This document shows, piece after piece, positions 52,701-60,566 of a stretch of DNA of 64,000 bases. This DNA comes from Maribacter sp. 4G9 (GTDB lineage Bacteria; Bacteroidota; Bacteroidia; Flavobacteriales; Flavobacteriaceae): assembly GCF_002742265.1 (NCBI RefSeq), contig NZ_MDGL01000173.1, positions 41,894-105,893 of the forward strand, read 5' to 3'. Each line of letters starts with the position of its first letter. Within the stretch, counting starts at the first letter, position 1. Below the pieces are notes generated by a model. That model worked only from the letters and a program-made list of their open reading frames with translations. It had not been told where the DNA came from and searched no databases. The translations under genes and the position numbers were made by a program.

Positions 52701-53117
52701 TTTTCGGTCGTTCTCCGTAGCTGTAACCGTTATCGTTTCATTTGCCGCGAAGCGTTTGGCCGTTTCCTTGACGACCGCGAACGCCTCTGGTAAAATAGTG
52801 TTTAGGGCGTCTTCGGATATTTTATAGGCATCTTCCTTTAACTTGTCAATTTCCGCATAGATTTCCTCGTTTTTGTCGATATCGTTGGATTCCTGAACTT
52901 CTTTCTCAAGTTCCTTGATTTTATCCGTAATATCTTGGTAGGAATCCTTAATGGTCTGCTTAAAACTTATCGTTTTGTTCCTTAGTTCATCATGGCTTAA
53001 TTTCTCGAATTCGCTTTCAAAGGACTTTATCTGGTCTACCAAAGGCTGAAGCTCCTTTACATCTTTCTTGGATTTGTCACCTACAAAAGCCTTCAGTATA
53101 GAATTTATAATACTCAT
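49755..53117 (-). CDS. secA: Preprotein translocase ATPase SecA
   Basis: 1120-aa motor of the Sec export pathway, binding SecYEG on the cytoplasmic face. Walker [16 protein letters not shown] near 191-205, Walker [21 protein letters not shown], and the second helicase half with AGRGTDIKL and [27 protein letters not shown]. Longer than E. coli SecA (901 aa) because of insertions in the first nucleotide-binding domain, as is typical in Bacteroidetes. The C-terminal zinc and SecB-binding tail (CxCxSGKKYKxCH) is absent; it ends [19 protein letters not shown]... . Essential gene; own terminator. Confidence 0.97.
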   Translation of the reverse strand: MSIINSILKAFVGDKSKKDVKELQPLVDQIKSFESEFEKLSHDELRNKTISFKQTIKDSYQDITDKIKELEKEVQESNDIDKNEEIYAEIDKLKEDAYKISEDALNTILPEAFAVVKETAKRFAANETITVTATENDRKLSGEKEYVSLDGDNAVWKNSWNAAGKQVTWDMVHYDVQLIGGIALHQGKIAEMQTGEGKTLVATLPLYLNALTGNGAHLVTVNDYLAKRDSAWMAPIFEFHGLSVDCIDHHRPNSDGRRAAYNADITYGTNNEFGFDYLRDNMAHTPKDLVQRLHNYAIVDEVDSVLVDDARTPLIISGPVPEGDRHEFNELKPKVSEIVQKQRQHLTGVLAEAKKLIAEGNTKDGGFLLLRVYRGLPKNKALIKFLSEEGVKQLLQKTENFYMQDNNREMPKVDEDLLFVIDEKNNQIELTDKGVDYISGEQNRDFFVMPDIGAEIAKIEQQNLDIEEEAELKEELFKDFTVKSERIHTMSQLLKAYTLFEKDVEYVVIDNKVMIVDEQTGRIMDGRRYSDGLHQAIEAKENVKIEALTQTFATVTLQNYFRMYSKLAGMTGTAITEAGEFWEIYKLDVVEIPTNRPIARDDRNDLIYKTKREKYNAIIDEVTKLSQAGRPVLIGTTSVEISELLSKLLSVRKVPHNVLNAKLHKKEADVVADAGNPGVVTIATNMAGRGTDIKLTPEVKKAGGLAIIGTERHDSRRVDRQLRGRSGRQGDPGSSQFYVSLEDNLMRLFGSDRVAKMMDKMGLEEGEVIQHSMMTKSIERAQKKVEENNFGVRKRLLEYDDVMNAQREVVYKRRRHALQGERLKVDIANMVYDTCEVIVEGNKAANDYKNFEFELIKYFSMTSPVSEEEFGKLSTQEITGRVYKAGYDHYKEKMERNAATALPVIKKVYEDNANNFERIVVPFTDGIKTLNVVTNLQEAYESNGKQLVTDFEKNISLAIIDDSWKTHLRKMDELKQSVQLAVHEQKDPLLIYKFEAFELFKQMIEKVNKEIVSFLFKGELPSGNPNDIREARNAPQRKEKIQTSKEEIPNSDELAAQNRAAGQTQRQRPSVTETIVREQPKIGRNEKVTIKNVMSGESKTVKYKQAEPLISKGEWVLIND

Positions 53118-53281
53118 AGTCTGTGTTTGTAATTTGATTTGTAAACAATTTCAACAGGATTACCTGTGCCGTTTACGATCCATTTGCCGTTATGGACAAT
53201 TAATTCGACAATTCACTTGTTCAAAAGCTGTTCCAGTATGAAAAAACACTGGTTTTCTTTTTTAGACTGCCAAAATTACAT

Positions 53282-53306
53282 AAAAAAAAAGCCTCCAAGG
53301 AGACTT
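53282..53306 (-). terminator. Rho-independent terminator for the DUF2795 gene
   Basis: On the minus strand AAGTCTCC pairs with GGAGGCTT (one G-U) and is followed by nine Ts (53282-53290). It ends the DUF2795 gene before secA starts, so secA has its own promoter. Confidence 0.85.
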
Positions 53307-53333
53307 TTAAGTAGTTATTGTGATATGGGAATA

Positions 53334-53558
53334 TTAATATTCGTCCTCGTTCCAGAGGTAATCTTCTTCAGTTGGATAATCTGGCCAAATCTCTTCGATA
53401 GATTCATAGATTTCACCACCTTCTTCCTCCATGGACTGTAAATTCTCCACAACCTCCAAGGGAGCACCGGTTCTGATAGAGTAATCTATTAACTCATCTT
53501 TACTTGCCGGCCAAGGTGCATCGCTTAAATAAGATGCTAATTCTAATGTCCAATACAT
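53334..53558 (-). CDS. DUF2795-family small acidic protein
   Basis: 74-aa acidic cytoplasmic protein of the DUF2795 family (function unknown). The N-terminus WTLELASYLSDAPWPASKDELIDYSIRTGAPLEVVENL has the family pattern of two helices with a conserved WPxxKxEL-type turn; the C-terminus is acidic (EEIWPDYPTEEDYLW). Own exact -7 promoter and terminator, thus monocistronic. Lies directly upstream of secA. Confidence 0.88.
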   Translation of the reverse strand: MYWTLELASYLSDAPWPASKDELIDYSIRTGAPLEVVENLQSMEEEGGEIYESIEEIWPDYPTEEDYLWNEDEY

Positions 53559-53585
53559 GGTAATTGTTTGATTTTAAAATTTTTG

Positions 53586-53593
53586 CAAAAATA
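53586..53593 (-). promoter_or_regulatory. Bacteroidetes -7 promoter element (TATTTTTG)
   Basis: Exact TAnnTTTG match on the minus strand, 27 bp before the DUF2795 start codon. Confidence 0.6.
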
Positions 53594-53695
53594 AATTTTA
53601 ATTGGAAACGGCCAAGATAAATTGTGATTATTTAGACCGAGTTATCAACATATTTTTTGCATTGATAAATTGATAACGCATAAAATGTGAATTTA

Positions 53696-54271
53696 TTAGT
53701 CCCTTTTCTCGGGAATCCATTTTATTTCCTTAACTCCCAAATCCATTGACAACTTTCGTGCCAACACAAAAAGATAATCTGAGAGTCGGTTTAAATAGGT
53801 AAGAACGTTCGTGTCAAAGGGTTCGTTCTCGTATAGAATGGTCGTTTTTCTTTCTGCCCTTCTACATACCGTTCTCGCAATATGACAGTATGACACTGCG
53901 GGATGTCCACCTGGTAATATAAAATGTGTCATTTGTGGCAACTCTTCGTCCATGCTATCCATGGACATTTCAAGGGATACAATGTCATCACTGCCAATTC
54001 GTTCAATATTCAGACGTTCTTGTCCATTTTTGAGTGTTGCCTTTTGCGGTTCTGTTGCCAAAATGGCTCCAACGGTAAAGAGTTTTTTCTGGATTGTCTG
54101 TAGCTCGTCTTTATATTTCTCAGGTATTTCCTGTCCCGCAATCAGCCCAAGCCAAGAATTCAATTCGTCCACGGTTCCGTAACTATCTATTCTAATGTGA
54201 TGTTTGGGAACCCTCGTGCCGCCAAAGAGCGATGTGGTGCCGTTATCTCCTGTTTTGGTGTAGATTTTCAT
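53696..54271 (-). CDS. Cob(I)alamin adenosyltransferase, PduO type
   Basis: 191-aa enzyme that makes adenosylcobalamin from cob(I)alamin and ATP. ATP-binding signature YTKTGDNGTTSLFGG at residues 4-18 and SYGTVDELNSWLG near 30-42; RTVCRRAERKT near 132-142 with the conserved Arg, and LNRLSDYLFVLAR near 161-173. Full length for the family. Together with meaB (30027-31037) it points to adenosylcobalamin-dependent methylmalonyl-CoA mutase, although mutase and salvage genes are not seen here. Confidence 0.95.
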   Translation of the reverse strand: MKIYTKTGDNGTTSLFGGTRVPKHHIRIDSYGTVDELNSWLGLIAGQEIPEKYKDELQTIQKKLFTVGAILATEPQKATLKNGQERLNIERIGSDDIVSLEMSMDSMDEELPQMTHFILPGGHPAVSYCHIARTVCRRAERKTTILYENEPFDTNVLTYLNRLSDYLFVLARKLSMDLGVKEIKWIPEKRD

Positions 54272-54328
54272 TTTTGACAGTATGTTGTTACTATTTTAAT
54301 AATGTTTAAATAGGGCAAGGGAATAGCT

Positions 54329-54469
54329 TTAATCCTCTTTTCTTTTACGCTTGTAATCCCCCATGAACTTACGGGACTTTCGTTCCTTGTTTTTTCTTTT
54401 GTTGGTAATGGTGATTACCAGATAAATGGCGAAAACAACCCCTAAGACTATGTAAATTGAATTATCCAT
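54329..54469 (-). CDS. Predicted 46-aa membrane protein with basic tail
   Basis: MDNSIYIVLGVVFAIYLVITI forms a single membrane helix, followed by a tail with 15 Lys/Arg in 25 residues (RKNKERKSRKFMGDYKRKRK). N-out/C-in topology by the positive-inside rule. It lies between the adenosyltransferase and the methyltransferase-like gene on the same strand, 18 bp after the latter's stop, so likely in one transcript. I believe similar short proteins exist in related bacteria, but could not check. Confidence 0.65.
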   Translation of the reverse strand: MDNSIYIVLGVVFAIYLVITITNKRKNKERKSRKFMGDYKRKRKED

Positions 54470-54487
54470 AATAGGCCATTGAGTGTG

Positions 54488-54982
54488 TTAAATTCTAATT
54501 TTAAAGTGTTCCTTGGCCTGTTCACGTCTAAAAAAGACCAGTCCGCAATGGAACAAATCTATGGTGACAGTTACTTCTGGCAGTTCCTTAATGTTTTGCC
54601 ATGCTACTTTTCGCTGTTTGTTTTTGTAAATTCCGCTTATCATTAGCATCGTATCGTTATGGTAACTTTCTTTGGAAATGGAGGTAAATACCTTACCATT
54701 TTCTTCAACAAAAATTACATCCAGTGGCAGCGTGTCAAATTCCAAATGGCCAAAAATAGCAACTATCCGATTTATAATATAGTCGTCTGCACAGACAAAT
54801 GCAATACTTTTATAATTAAAATAAGAAATTGCCGTAGTTAGCACATGCTCCTTAACACTCACACCCTGTTTCTTTTCGCTATATAGACCCTTGGTCAACA
54901 AATTGTATACAAATGGCGAATGTACCCCGTGTTGATTGGTGGAGCCAATGAGAAATTTTAAATACGAAAGAAACTGAAACAC
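54488..54982 (-). CDS. Shortened class I methyltransferase-like protein, SAM site absent
   Basis: 164-aa protein. The N-terminus FLSYLKFLIGSTNQHGVHSPFVYNLLTK and C-terminus TIDLFHCGLVFFRREQAKEHFKIRI match a Bacteroidetes class I SAM-methyltransferase-like family that is normally about 240 aa. The middle is shortened by some 70-80 residues, and where the glycine-rich SAM motif (ELGxSxG) should be it reads AFVCADDYIINR. Likely a catalytically dead or repurposed relative. GTG start with an exact -7 motif 21 bp upstream. Confidence 0.72.
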   Translation of the reverse strand: MFQFLSYLKFLIGSTNQHGVHSPFVYNLLTKGLYSEKKQGVSVKEHVLTTAISYFNYKSIAFVCADDYIINRIVAIFGHLEFDTLPLDVIFVEENGKVFTSISKESYHNDTMLMISGIYKNKQRKVAWQNIKELPEVTVTIDLFHCGLVFFRREQAKEHFKIRI

Positions 54983-55003
54983 TTAAGGGCTTTCAAAATT
55001 CCC

Positions 55004-55011
55004 CAAATGTA
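55004..55011 (-). promoter_or_regulatory. Bacteroidetes -7 promoter element (TACATTTG)
   Basis: Exact TAnnTTTG match on the minus strand, 21 bp before the GTG start of the methyltransferase-like gene. Confidence 0.55.
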
Positions 55012-55146
55012 CTAATACCTTTTATTTTTCCGATAACGACCAACCAGGTTGGGGTTTTGACTATATCGTGATTTATTTTTGGGAATGGGGTAGCCCCAAA
55101 CCTGCCTTTCGGCAGGTAGGGTCACCGAGGGGATAATATGAGTGTT

Positions 55147-55383
55147 TTATGCCATTTTGGGGCTGTTCCTTTTGGTCGCGAAGGAAAGTTCCTTTTTGAT
55201 CCTTGAATTCTTGAACCTGTACAAACGGGCCACTTCCCGCTTATTTTCGATTTTTTTTGAGTAAGCCGTTTCGGTAACGATGCCCATCTCTATCGTCTCG
55301 ACCTTAACGGTCTCGTTCCTGTCTTGTGCGCTGGCCGCGGTCCCTATGAAGAAGATGAAGATGATGGTCGCTATTGTTTTCAT
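55147..55383 (-). CDS. Small secreted protein, KNSRVK family, member 4
   Basis: 78-aa precursor nearly identical to member 1 (five substitutions: F8I, P42Y, S47N, V62I and the last residue A). Signal peptide MKTIATIIFIFFIGTAASAQ and the same core RLYRFKNSRIKKELSF. Substitutions are conservative and the frame is intact, so both copies are probably functional. Lies in the inverted 474-bp unit beside an ABC-F gene. Confidence 0.82.
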   Translation of the reverse strand: MKTIATIIFIFFIGTAASAQDRNETVKVETIEMGIVTETAYSKKIENKREVARLYRFKNSRIKKELSFATKRNSPKMA

Positions 55384-55501
55384 GACTTGCTTTCGTTACA
55401 CTATTATAACTATCGCAAGCGTATTTCAGGGGGTTCCCATTCGTTGAAAAACAGTGGTTTCTCGTTATCCGGTAATGATCCGGATTAAGTGTAAAATTCG
55501 C

Positions 55502-55558
55502 TCGACAAACGTACCTTACACAAAAAACAGGTTATCGAAAAAAGGTGTTGTTCGTCGA
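55502..55558 (-). promoter_or_regulatory. Three-site operator-like array upstream of the fourth small secreted protein gene
   Basis: On the minus strand TCGACGAAC (55550-55558), TCGATAACC (55530-55538, 20 bp on) and inverted GTTTGTCGA (55502-55510, 28 bp on). Individual bases differ from the left copy, yet the spacings are kept, so the sites appear to be under selection while spacer sequence changed. Confidence 0.6.
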
Positions 55559-55595
55559 GAGGTTCCTTTATGGAATATAATTTTTTTGGGGTTTA

Positions 55596-57461
55596 TCATC
55601 CCATTTGGTCCGCAAGTTCAAACCAACGTTCCGTTTTTTTTTCTATGGTATTCGAAATTTCTCCAAGTTCAATGGAAAGTGCTTCTATTTCCTCTCCCGT
55701 TAAGGAAGTATCCGTAAACTTTTCCTGTAGTGCCACTTTTTTGGATTCCAATTGTTTTATTTCATTTTCCAAGTTTTTGTACTCCTTTTGTTCCAAGTAG
55801 GAAAGTTTGTTTTTTTCGGGTTCTTTCCACGTGTTTTTCTCAGGTTCCAATTTTTCCTTTTGTTCGCGCTGCTCAATCACCTTGCTGTCTTCATAGGCCC
55901 TGTAATCCGAATAATTTCCGGGGAAATCCTCAACGACGCCTTCGCCCTTGAACACAAAAAGGTGGTCTACGATTTTATCCATAAAATAACGGTCATGGGA
56001 CACCACGATAAGACATCCGGGGAAATCCAACAAGAAGCTTTCCAGTACATTTAGGGTCACGATGTCTAAATCGTTTGTAGGTTCGTCCAGTATGAGAAAG
56101 TTTGGGTTCTGAATCAAAACCGTACATAGATAAAGCCGTTTGCGTTCCCCACCGCTTAATTTTTCAACAAAGTCGTATTGTTTTTTTCTATCAAAAAGAA
56201 ATCGCTCCAATAATTGCTGGGCCGAGATTTGTCTTCCTTTCATCAGCGGAATATAATCCCCAAATTCCCTTATTACGTCAATGACCTTTTGGCCGTCCTT
56301 GATTTGAATCCCTTTTTGGGTGTAATAACCGAATTTAATAGTGTCGCCTATAATTACCTTGCCGCTATCGGGTACGTCCTTTCCGGTCAGAATATTTAAA
56401 AAGGTAGATTTGCCCGTGCCGTTCTTCCCAATAATGCCCACACGTTCCCCTTTCGTAAAGGAATAGTCGAACTTGTCAAGTATCATCTTGCCAGGAAAGG
56501 ACTTGGAGACTTTATGGATTTCGATGATCTTATTGCCCATCCTTTCCATATTAAGTTCCAATTGAACCTCATGGTCCTTTCTGCATTGGCTCGCTTTTTC
56601 CTTAATAGTATGGAAGTCATCTATTCTGGACTTTGATTTGGTCGTTCTGGCCTTGGGTTGTCTGCGCATCCAGGAAAGTTCTTTTTTGTAGAGGATTTCC
56701 GTTTTATGCTGTTCAACCGATTCTTGTTCTATTCGCGCTTCTTTTTTTTCTAAATAATAGGAGTAATTGCCTTTATACGAGTAGAGTTTGCCATTTTCCA
56801 GTTCCAGAATCTCATTACAGACCCTTTCCAAAAAATAGCGGTCGTGCGTAACCATGAACAAGGTGAAATTTTCTTTAGCAAAATAGGCCTCCAACCATTC
56901 AATCATTTCCAGGTCCAAATGGTTGGTAGGTTCATCCAGTATGAGGAGATCCGGTTTGTTTATCATGGCATTGGCCAAGGCCAATCGTTTTTTTTGTCCT
57001 CCGGATAATTTGCCCACCTTTGCGTTAAGGTCTTCCAATTTTAACTTAAAAAGAATCTGTTTGTATTGGGTTTCAAAGTCCCAAGCCTCAAAACGGTCCA
57101 TGGCTTCAAATGCCTTTTGATAGGCGTCCGTGTCCTCTGGATTGTTCAGTGCTTTTTCATAACTGGCGATTACCTTTAGAATTTCATTGTCCGAAGCGAA
57201 TATGGTCTCCTCAACCGTTAAATTGGGATTTAAATTGGGTTCCTGGTCCAAAAAAGAAGCCCGTATACTTTTACGGTAGTTCACCTGTCCGGAATCAGGT
57301 TGGTCATCCCCGGATAGAATATTAAGTATCGATGTTTTTCCCGTACCGTTTTTGGCGATAAGTGCTATTTTTTGGTCTTTGTTGATACCAAAGGACAAAT
57401 CTTGGAAGAGCACCAGCTCCCCATAGGATTTAGAAATATTTTCAACGGTAAGTAGGTTCAT
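55596..57461 (-). CDS. ABC-F family ATPase (Uup-like)
   Basis: 621-aa soluble ATPase with two ABC domains and no membrane part; members act on ribosomes. First domain: ALIAKNGTGKTSILNIL near 32-48, GKLSGGQKKRLALANAM and LLILDEPTNHLDLEMIEWLE. Second: GIIGKNGTGKSTFLNILTG near 345-363, KLSGGERKRLYLC, LILDEPTNDLDIVTL. The C-terminal part (about 530-621) is a Glu/Lys coiled coil typical of the Uup/EttA group. Divides the right end of the duplicated unit from DUF4105. Confidence 0.94.
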   Translation of the reverse strand: MNLLTVENISKSYGELVLFQDLSFGINKDQKIALIAKNGTGKTSILNILSGDDQPDSGQVNYRKSIRASFLDQEPNLNPNLTVEETIFASDNEILKVIASYEKALNNPEDTDAYQKAFEAMDRFEAWDFETQYKQILFKLKLEDLNAKVGKLSGGQKKRLALANAMINKPDLLILDEPTNHLDLEMIEWLEAYFAKENFTLFMVTHDRYFLERVCNEILELENGKLYSYKGNYSYYLEKKEARIEQESVEQHKTEILYKKELSWMRRQPKARTTKSKSRIDDFHTIKEKASQCRKDHEVQLELNMERMGNKIIEIHKVSKSFPGKMILDKFDYSFTKGERVGIIGKNGTGKSTFLNILTGKDVPDSGKVIIGDTIKFGYYTQKGIQIKDGQKVIDVIREFGDYIPLMKGRQISAQQLLERFLFDRKKQYDFVEKLSGGERKRLYLCTVLIQNPNFLILDEPTNDLDIVTLNVLESFLLDFPGCLIVVSHDRYFMDKIVDHLFVFKGEGVVEDFPGNYSDYRAYEDSKVIEQREQKEKLEPEKNTWKEPEKNKLSYLEQKEYKNLENEIKQLESKKVALQEKFTDTSLTGEEIEALSIELGEISNTIEKKTERWFELADQMG

Positions 57462-57506
57462 TCTATAATATCTATGAGTTAGGGGTTAGTAGTTAGGGGG
57501 CAGGAA

Positions 57507-58679
57507 TTATTCCGTTTTCTTCAAATGATCTAACAAAAATAGATATCTAAGCGCCAAACTCAGCAGAATAAATATTACGAGTATGGAAAAAACCTGAAAT
57601 TTTATCAACCACAATATAAAAGTAAGGACCAGCAATCCCAACAATACATAGATATAGGGCCGAATCCAGTTGGGTACCGAGTTTTTAATCAAAAGAAAGG
57701 CCACGAAAAGGTTCGGTGCAAAGGCCCATAACAGATTAAAATTCGTTTTGGTGGCGTCATGGTCCGTAAAAAACCAAAGGAATACGATAAGAGTACCGGC
57801 CAAACCGGTACTTAAAAATAAAAATAAATCGAGCCACTTGGTTCTTTTTCTATTTCGATAGTCTTTAATAGTTACATAGCCAACAAGCAATAACAGCGTA
57901 GAGAGCCAGAAAATGGGAGAAACTAAGAATGGGGTGGAATAGGACTGTGGGGGGATATCGACCAAAACCGACTCCTTCTTCACTATGGGCGTTCCTTCCA
58001 GCGTGGTATGTTTCATTTGTTCATATACATACAGTGGTAGGAACATAAGTTCATAAGGGGTGGCATTTCTATCTATGACCGCGCCAAGTGCCAAGTCGAT
58101 GCCAAAATTCGACCATGAGTTGAGCTCTAAATTCTGGTGAATCAATTCCCTAAAGGTATACGACTCCTTTAGTTGGGAATAGTCGAACTTCAAGGAAGGG
58201 CCCAGTGTTTTTTCAAAGACCAACGGTATTTTGGTCGCACAGTTATCGAATAGAAAATCATACTGGTACTTTCTGTTTTCCGGTAGGAGATTGTTTTCCA
58301 GAAAGACCACAATGGCCGTTCTTTGATCTAGGTTCAAATCCAGTTCCTGTTCCCTAACCCAACGTTTTTCAATTTCATAGCTTCTCTTAAAGTAGTTGAA
58401 CGGCATTCTAGAAATAGTATAGGCCAATTTTCCCCGTATGAAGTTCAAATAAAAGTTGGGGTCCTCAAAATCATAGGTCCCATAGCCGTAAACTTCATCG
58501 ATTCCCAAAGTAGCATCCTGAAAACGGATGGCGCTATGACCAAATTTGGCGGCAAGTTCTTCCCCTGTTCCCACGGTCAACAGACTGATTTTGGATACCG
58601 GTGAAATCTGGTTTTTTTGGGAGAATCCCACAAAACCAAAAAACAAAACCAGAAATATTGGTACGCTTCTTTGAAACAT
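57507..58679 (-). CDS. DUF4105-family membrane protein
   Basis: 390-aa protein from the ATG at 58679, which gives a normal signal peptide (MFQRSVPIFLVLFFGFVGFSQ); an ATG 27 bp upstream adds a non-typical start. Periplasmic DUF4105 domain with LLTVGTGEELAAKFGHSAIRFQ and YDFLFDNCATKIPLVFEKTLG (conserved Asn-Cys), then about five C-terminal membrane helices. Function is not settled; the NC...H pattern recalls the NlpC/P60-like catalytic order, an inference. 45 bp upstream of the ABC-F gene, same strand. Confidence 0.85.
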   Translation of the reverse strand: MFQRSVPIFLVLFFGFVGFSQKNQISPVSKISLLTVGTGEELAAKFGHSAIRFQDATLGIDEVYGYGTYDFEDPNFYLNFIRGKLAYTISRMPFNYFKRSYEIEKRWVREQELDLNLDQRTAIVVFLENNLLPENRKYQYDFLFDNCATKIPLVFEKTLGPSLKFDYSQLKESYTFRELIHQNLELNSWSNFGIDLALGAVIDRNATPYELMFLPLYVYEQMKHTTLEGTPIVKKESVLVDIPPQSYSTPFLVSPIFWLSTLLLLVGYVTIKDYRNRKRTKWLDLFLFLSTGLAGTLIVFLWFFTDHDATKTNFNLLWAFAPNLFVAFLLIKNSVPNWIRPYIYVLLGLLVLTFILWLIKFQVFSILVIFILLSLALRYLFLLDHLKKTE

Positions 58680-58783
58680 AGTTGAAAAGAGTAGATGCTT
58701 GCACAAAGATGCGAATAATAACCAATTTATCTTATTTTTACTCGAAATCGAGGTATAGAACTAAATATTGATTCCTTTCATTC

Positions 58784-59527
58784 ATGCAAAAACACCTTCC
58801 CAATTTTATTACCTTATTGAATGTCTTTTGTGGCTGTGTGGCCACAGTTTTTGCCGTATTGAACAAGTTGGAAATGGCAGCCCTATTTGTGGCATTGGGC
58901 ATTTTCTTTGATTTTTTTGATGGCCTTGCCGCCCGGTTGTTGAATGTAAAAAGTGACTTTGGACTTCAATTGGATTCCCTGGCCGATGTAATTACCAGTG
59001 GACTGGTGCCCGGCGTCGTCATGTTTCAGTTGTTGGCAATGTCGCAGAGTGGTGGATGGAATATAAACGGAGCGCCATTTTTTGGGGAATCAGGGGTTGA
59101 TGTGATTTCCTTTTTTCCCTTTTTCGGATTTGTCATTACCATGGCGTCCGCCTATCGTTTGGCCAATTTCAATTTGGATGAAAACCAGGTATCATCCTTC
59201 ATCGGCCTGCCAACACCAGCAAACGCATTACTCATCATTTCCTTGCCCCTTATTCTTTTTTACAATGGGAGCGACACGGTCAACGCCATTATTTTGAACC
59301 CTTGGTTTTTGGTCCTGCTTACCCTGTTAAGTGCCTATTTGCTCAATTGTAACCTCACATTGTTTGCGCTGAAGTTTAAAAATTGGAGTTTTAAGGACAA
59401 TGCATTGCGTTATATTTTCTTGATTATAAGCTTGGTCATGATTATCACCATGAAATTTCTGGCCATTCCATTCATCATCCTGTTTTATATTCTCAGCTCC
59501 TTAGTGCAGGAAAAATTCTCTGGGTAA
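58784..59527 (+). CDS. pssA: CDP-alcohol phosphatidyltransferase, probable phosphatidylserine synthase
   Basis: 247-aa membrane enzyme that joins a CDP-diacylglycerol phosphatidyl group to an alcohol, probably serine (type II PssA), on the way to phosphatidylethanolamine. Complete signature D46-G-x2-A-R-x8-G60-x3-D64-x3-D68 (within FFDGLAARLL and FGLQLDSLAD). About seven helices. First gene of a plus-strand run ending at DUF4345; spacing to the DinB gene is 3 bp. Confidence 0.9.
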   Translation: MQKHLPNFITLLNVFCGCVATVFAVLNKLEMAALFVALGIFFDFFDGLAARLLNVKSDFGLQLDSLADVITSGLVPGVVMFQLLAMSQSGGWNINGAPFFGESGVDVISFFPFFGFVITMASAYRLANFNLDENQVSSFIGLPTPANALLIISLPLILFYNGSDTVNAIILNPWFLVLLTLLSAYLLNCNLTLFALKFKNWSFKDNALRYIFLIISLVMIITMKFLAIPFIILFYILSSLVQEKFSG

Positions 59528-59530
59528 TAC

Positions 59531-60067
59531 ATGGGGAAAACAGAAAAATGCGATACTATCGAGTATTGGTTGCGAGGGTCCGTGGAAGGAATTCCTTCAC
59601 TTCTGCAACCGGCCGCACACGCTTTGTTGCAATCCAATAAGGAGATCCATGATTATTTGAGGGATTTTCCTGAAAAATTGGTTTGGGAACATTTGGAGGG
59701 TAGGGCATCGGTTGGGTTTCATACACAACACATGACAGGTGTACTAGATAGAATGATTACGTATGCCAAAGGAGATTCACTTACAAACGCCCAGTTCGAA
59801 TATCTAAGAAACGAAGGTGTGCCCAAGGAAGGATTGACACTAGAGGGATTGAAGTTAGGTTTTAAAGATCAGGTGGAAGGGGCGTTGGCTTATTTTAAGG
59901 GCCTTTCTGAAGATATTCTAATGGAGCCAAGATTCGTTGGAAGAAAGAAACTACCCTCAACGGTTTTGGGGCTCCTTTTTCATGCGGCGGAGCATAGCCA
60001 GCGTCATATGGGACAATTGCTCGTGACCGCAAGCGTATTAAAATCCCAAAGGGGTAAGATAAACTAA
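59531..60067 (+). CDS. DinB-family protein
   Basis: 178-aa four-helix-bundle protein of the DinB/YfiT type; often thiol- or metal-dependent transferases, but the reaction here is unknown. Metal-ligand pattern: FHTQHMTGVLDRMITYA near 57-73 (His1), and LLFHAAEHSQRHMGQLLVTA near 150-169 with two further His. N-terminus contains LRGSVEGIPSLLQPAAHALLQS. Starts 3 bp after pssA; the GyrI-like gene follows at a 16-bp gap. Confidence 0.88.
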   Translation: MGKTEKCDTIEYWLRGSVEGIPSLLQPAAHALLQSNKEIHDYLRDFPEKLVWEHLEGRASVGFHTQHMTGVLDRMITYAKGDSLTNAQFEYLRNEGVPKEGLTLEGLKLGFKDQVEGALAYFKGLSEDILMEPRFVGRKKLPSTVLGLLFHAAEHSQRHMGQLLVTASVLKSQRGKIN

Positions 60068-60083
60068 ATCCAATTCAAAAATT

Positions 60084-60566
60084 TTGAAGATCACACCAAT
60101 AATTGAAGTAATAAAGGCGAGAAAATTGATTGGTGTGTACTGCTACATGAGTATTTCCAACAACAAGACTAGGAAACTTTGGGAAGGATTCCGGGCCGGT
60201 GTTCCCACGATTTCCCATAGGATTTCAACTGATTTTATCTCACTTCAAAACTATCCCAAAGACTTTTTCAGGCAATTTGATCCAACCATGCCATTTGAAA
60301 AATGGGCTGCCGTGGAAGTATCGGAGGTATCTCATATCCCCCAGGGAATGCATTCTTTTGATTTGCCCGCGGGAAAATATGCGGTTTTTGAATACAAAGG
60401 GGCAAGCAATGACCCCGGCATATTCCAATACATCTTTAGCGAGTGGTTGCCAACTTCTACATATCGGCTGGACCGTCGACCCCATCTTGAGGTACTTGGT
60501 GAAAAGTATAAAAATAACGATCCCAATTCCGAAGAGGAGATTTGGATTCCAATTCAAGAAAAGTAA
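60084..60566 (+). CDS. GyrI-like small-molecule-binding domain protein
   Basis: 160-aa single-domain member of the GyrI/BmrR effector-binding superfamily without an attached HTH, so more likely a small-molecule binder or hydrolase than a regulator. IIEVIKARKLIGVYCYMSIS at the N-terminus, VPTISHRISTDFISLQNYP, WAAVEVSEVSHIPQGMHSFDLPAG near 75-98, FLQYIFSEWLPTSTYRLDRRPHLEVL-type C-terminus (Tyr-rich) are family typical. TTG start, the only reasonable one before the first strand. Its TAA overlaps the next ATG (TAATG). Confidence 0.82.
   Translation: MKITPIIEVIKARKLIGVYCYMSISNNKTRKLWEGFRAGVPTISHRISTDFISLQNYPKDFFRQFDPTMPFEKWAAVEVSEVSHIPQGMHSFDLPAGKYAVFEYKGASNDPGIFQYIFSEWLPTSTYRLDRRPHLEVLGEKYKNNDPNSEEEIWIPIQEK

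Larger units (their letters stand above)
55087..55560 (-). repeat. 474-bp duplicated unit, right copy (inverted)
   Basis: Reverse-complement match to 39481-39954 with the same total length, including operator-like sites, gene and the GAAA-loop hairpin (55100-55117). The two copies bracket about 15.1 kb in inverted orientation. Confidence 0.9.
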
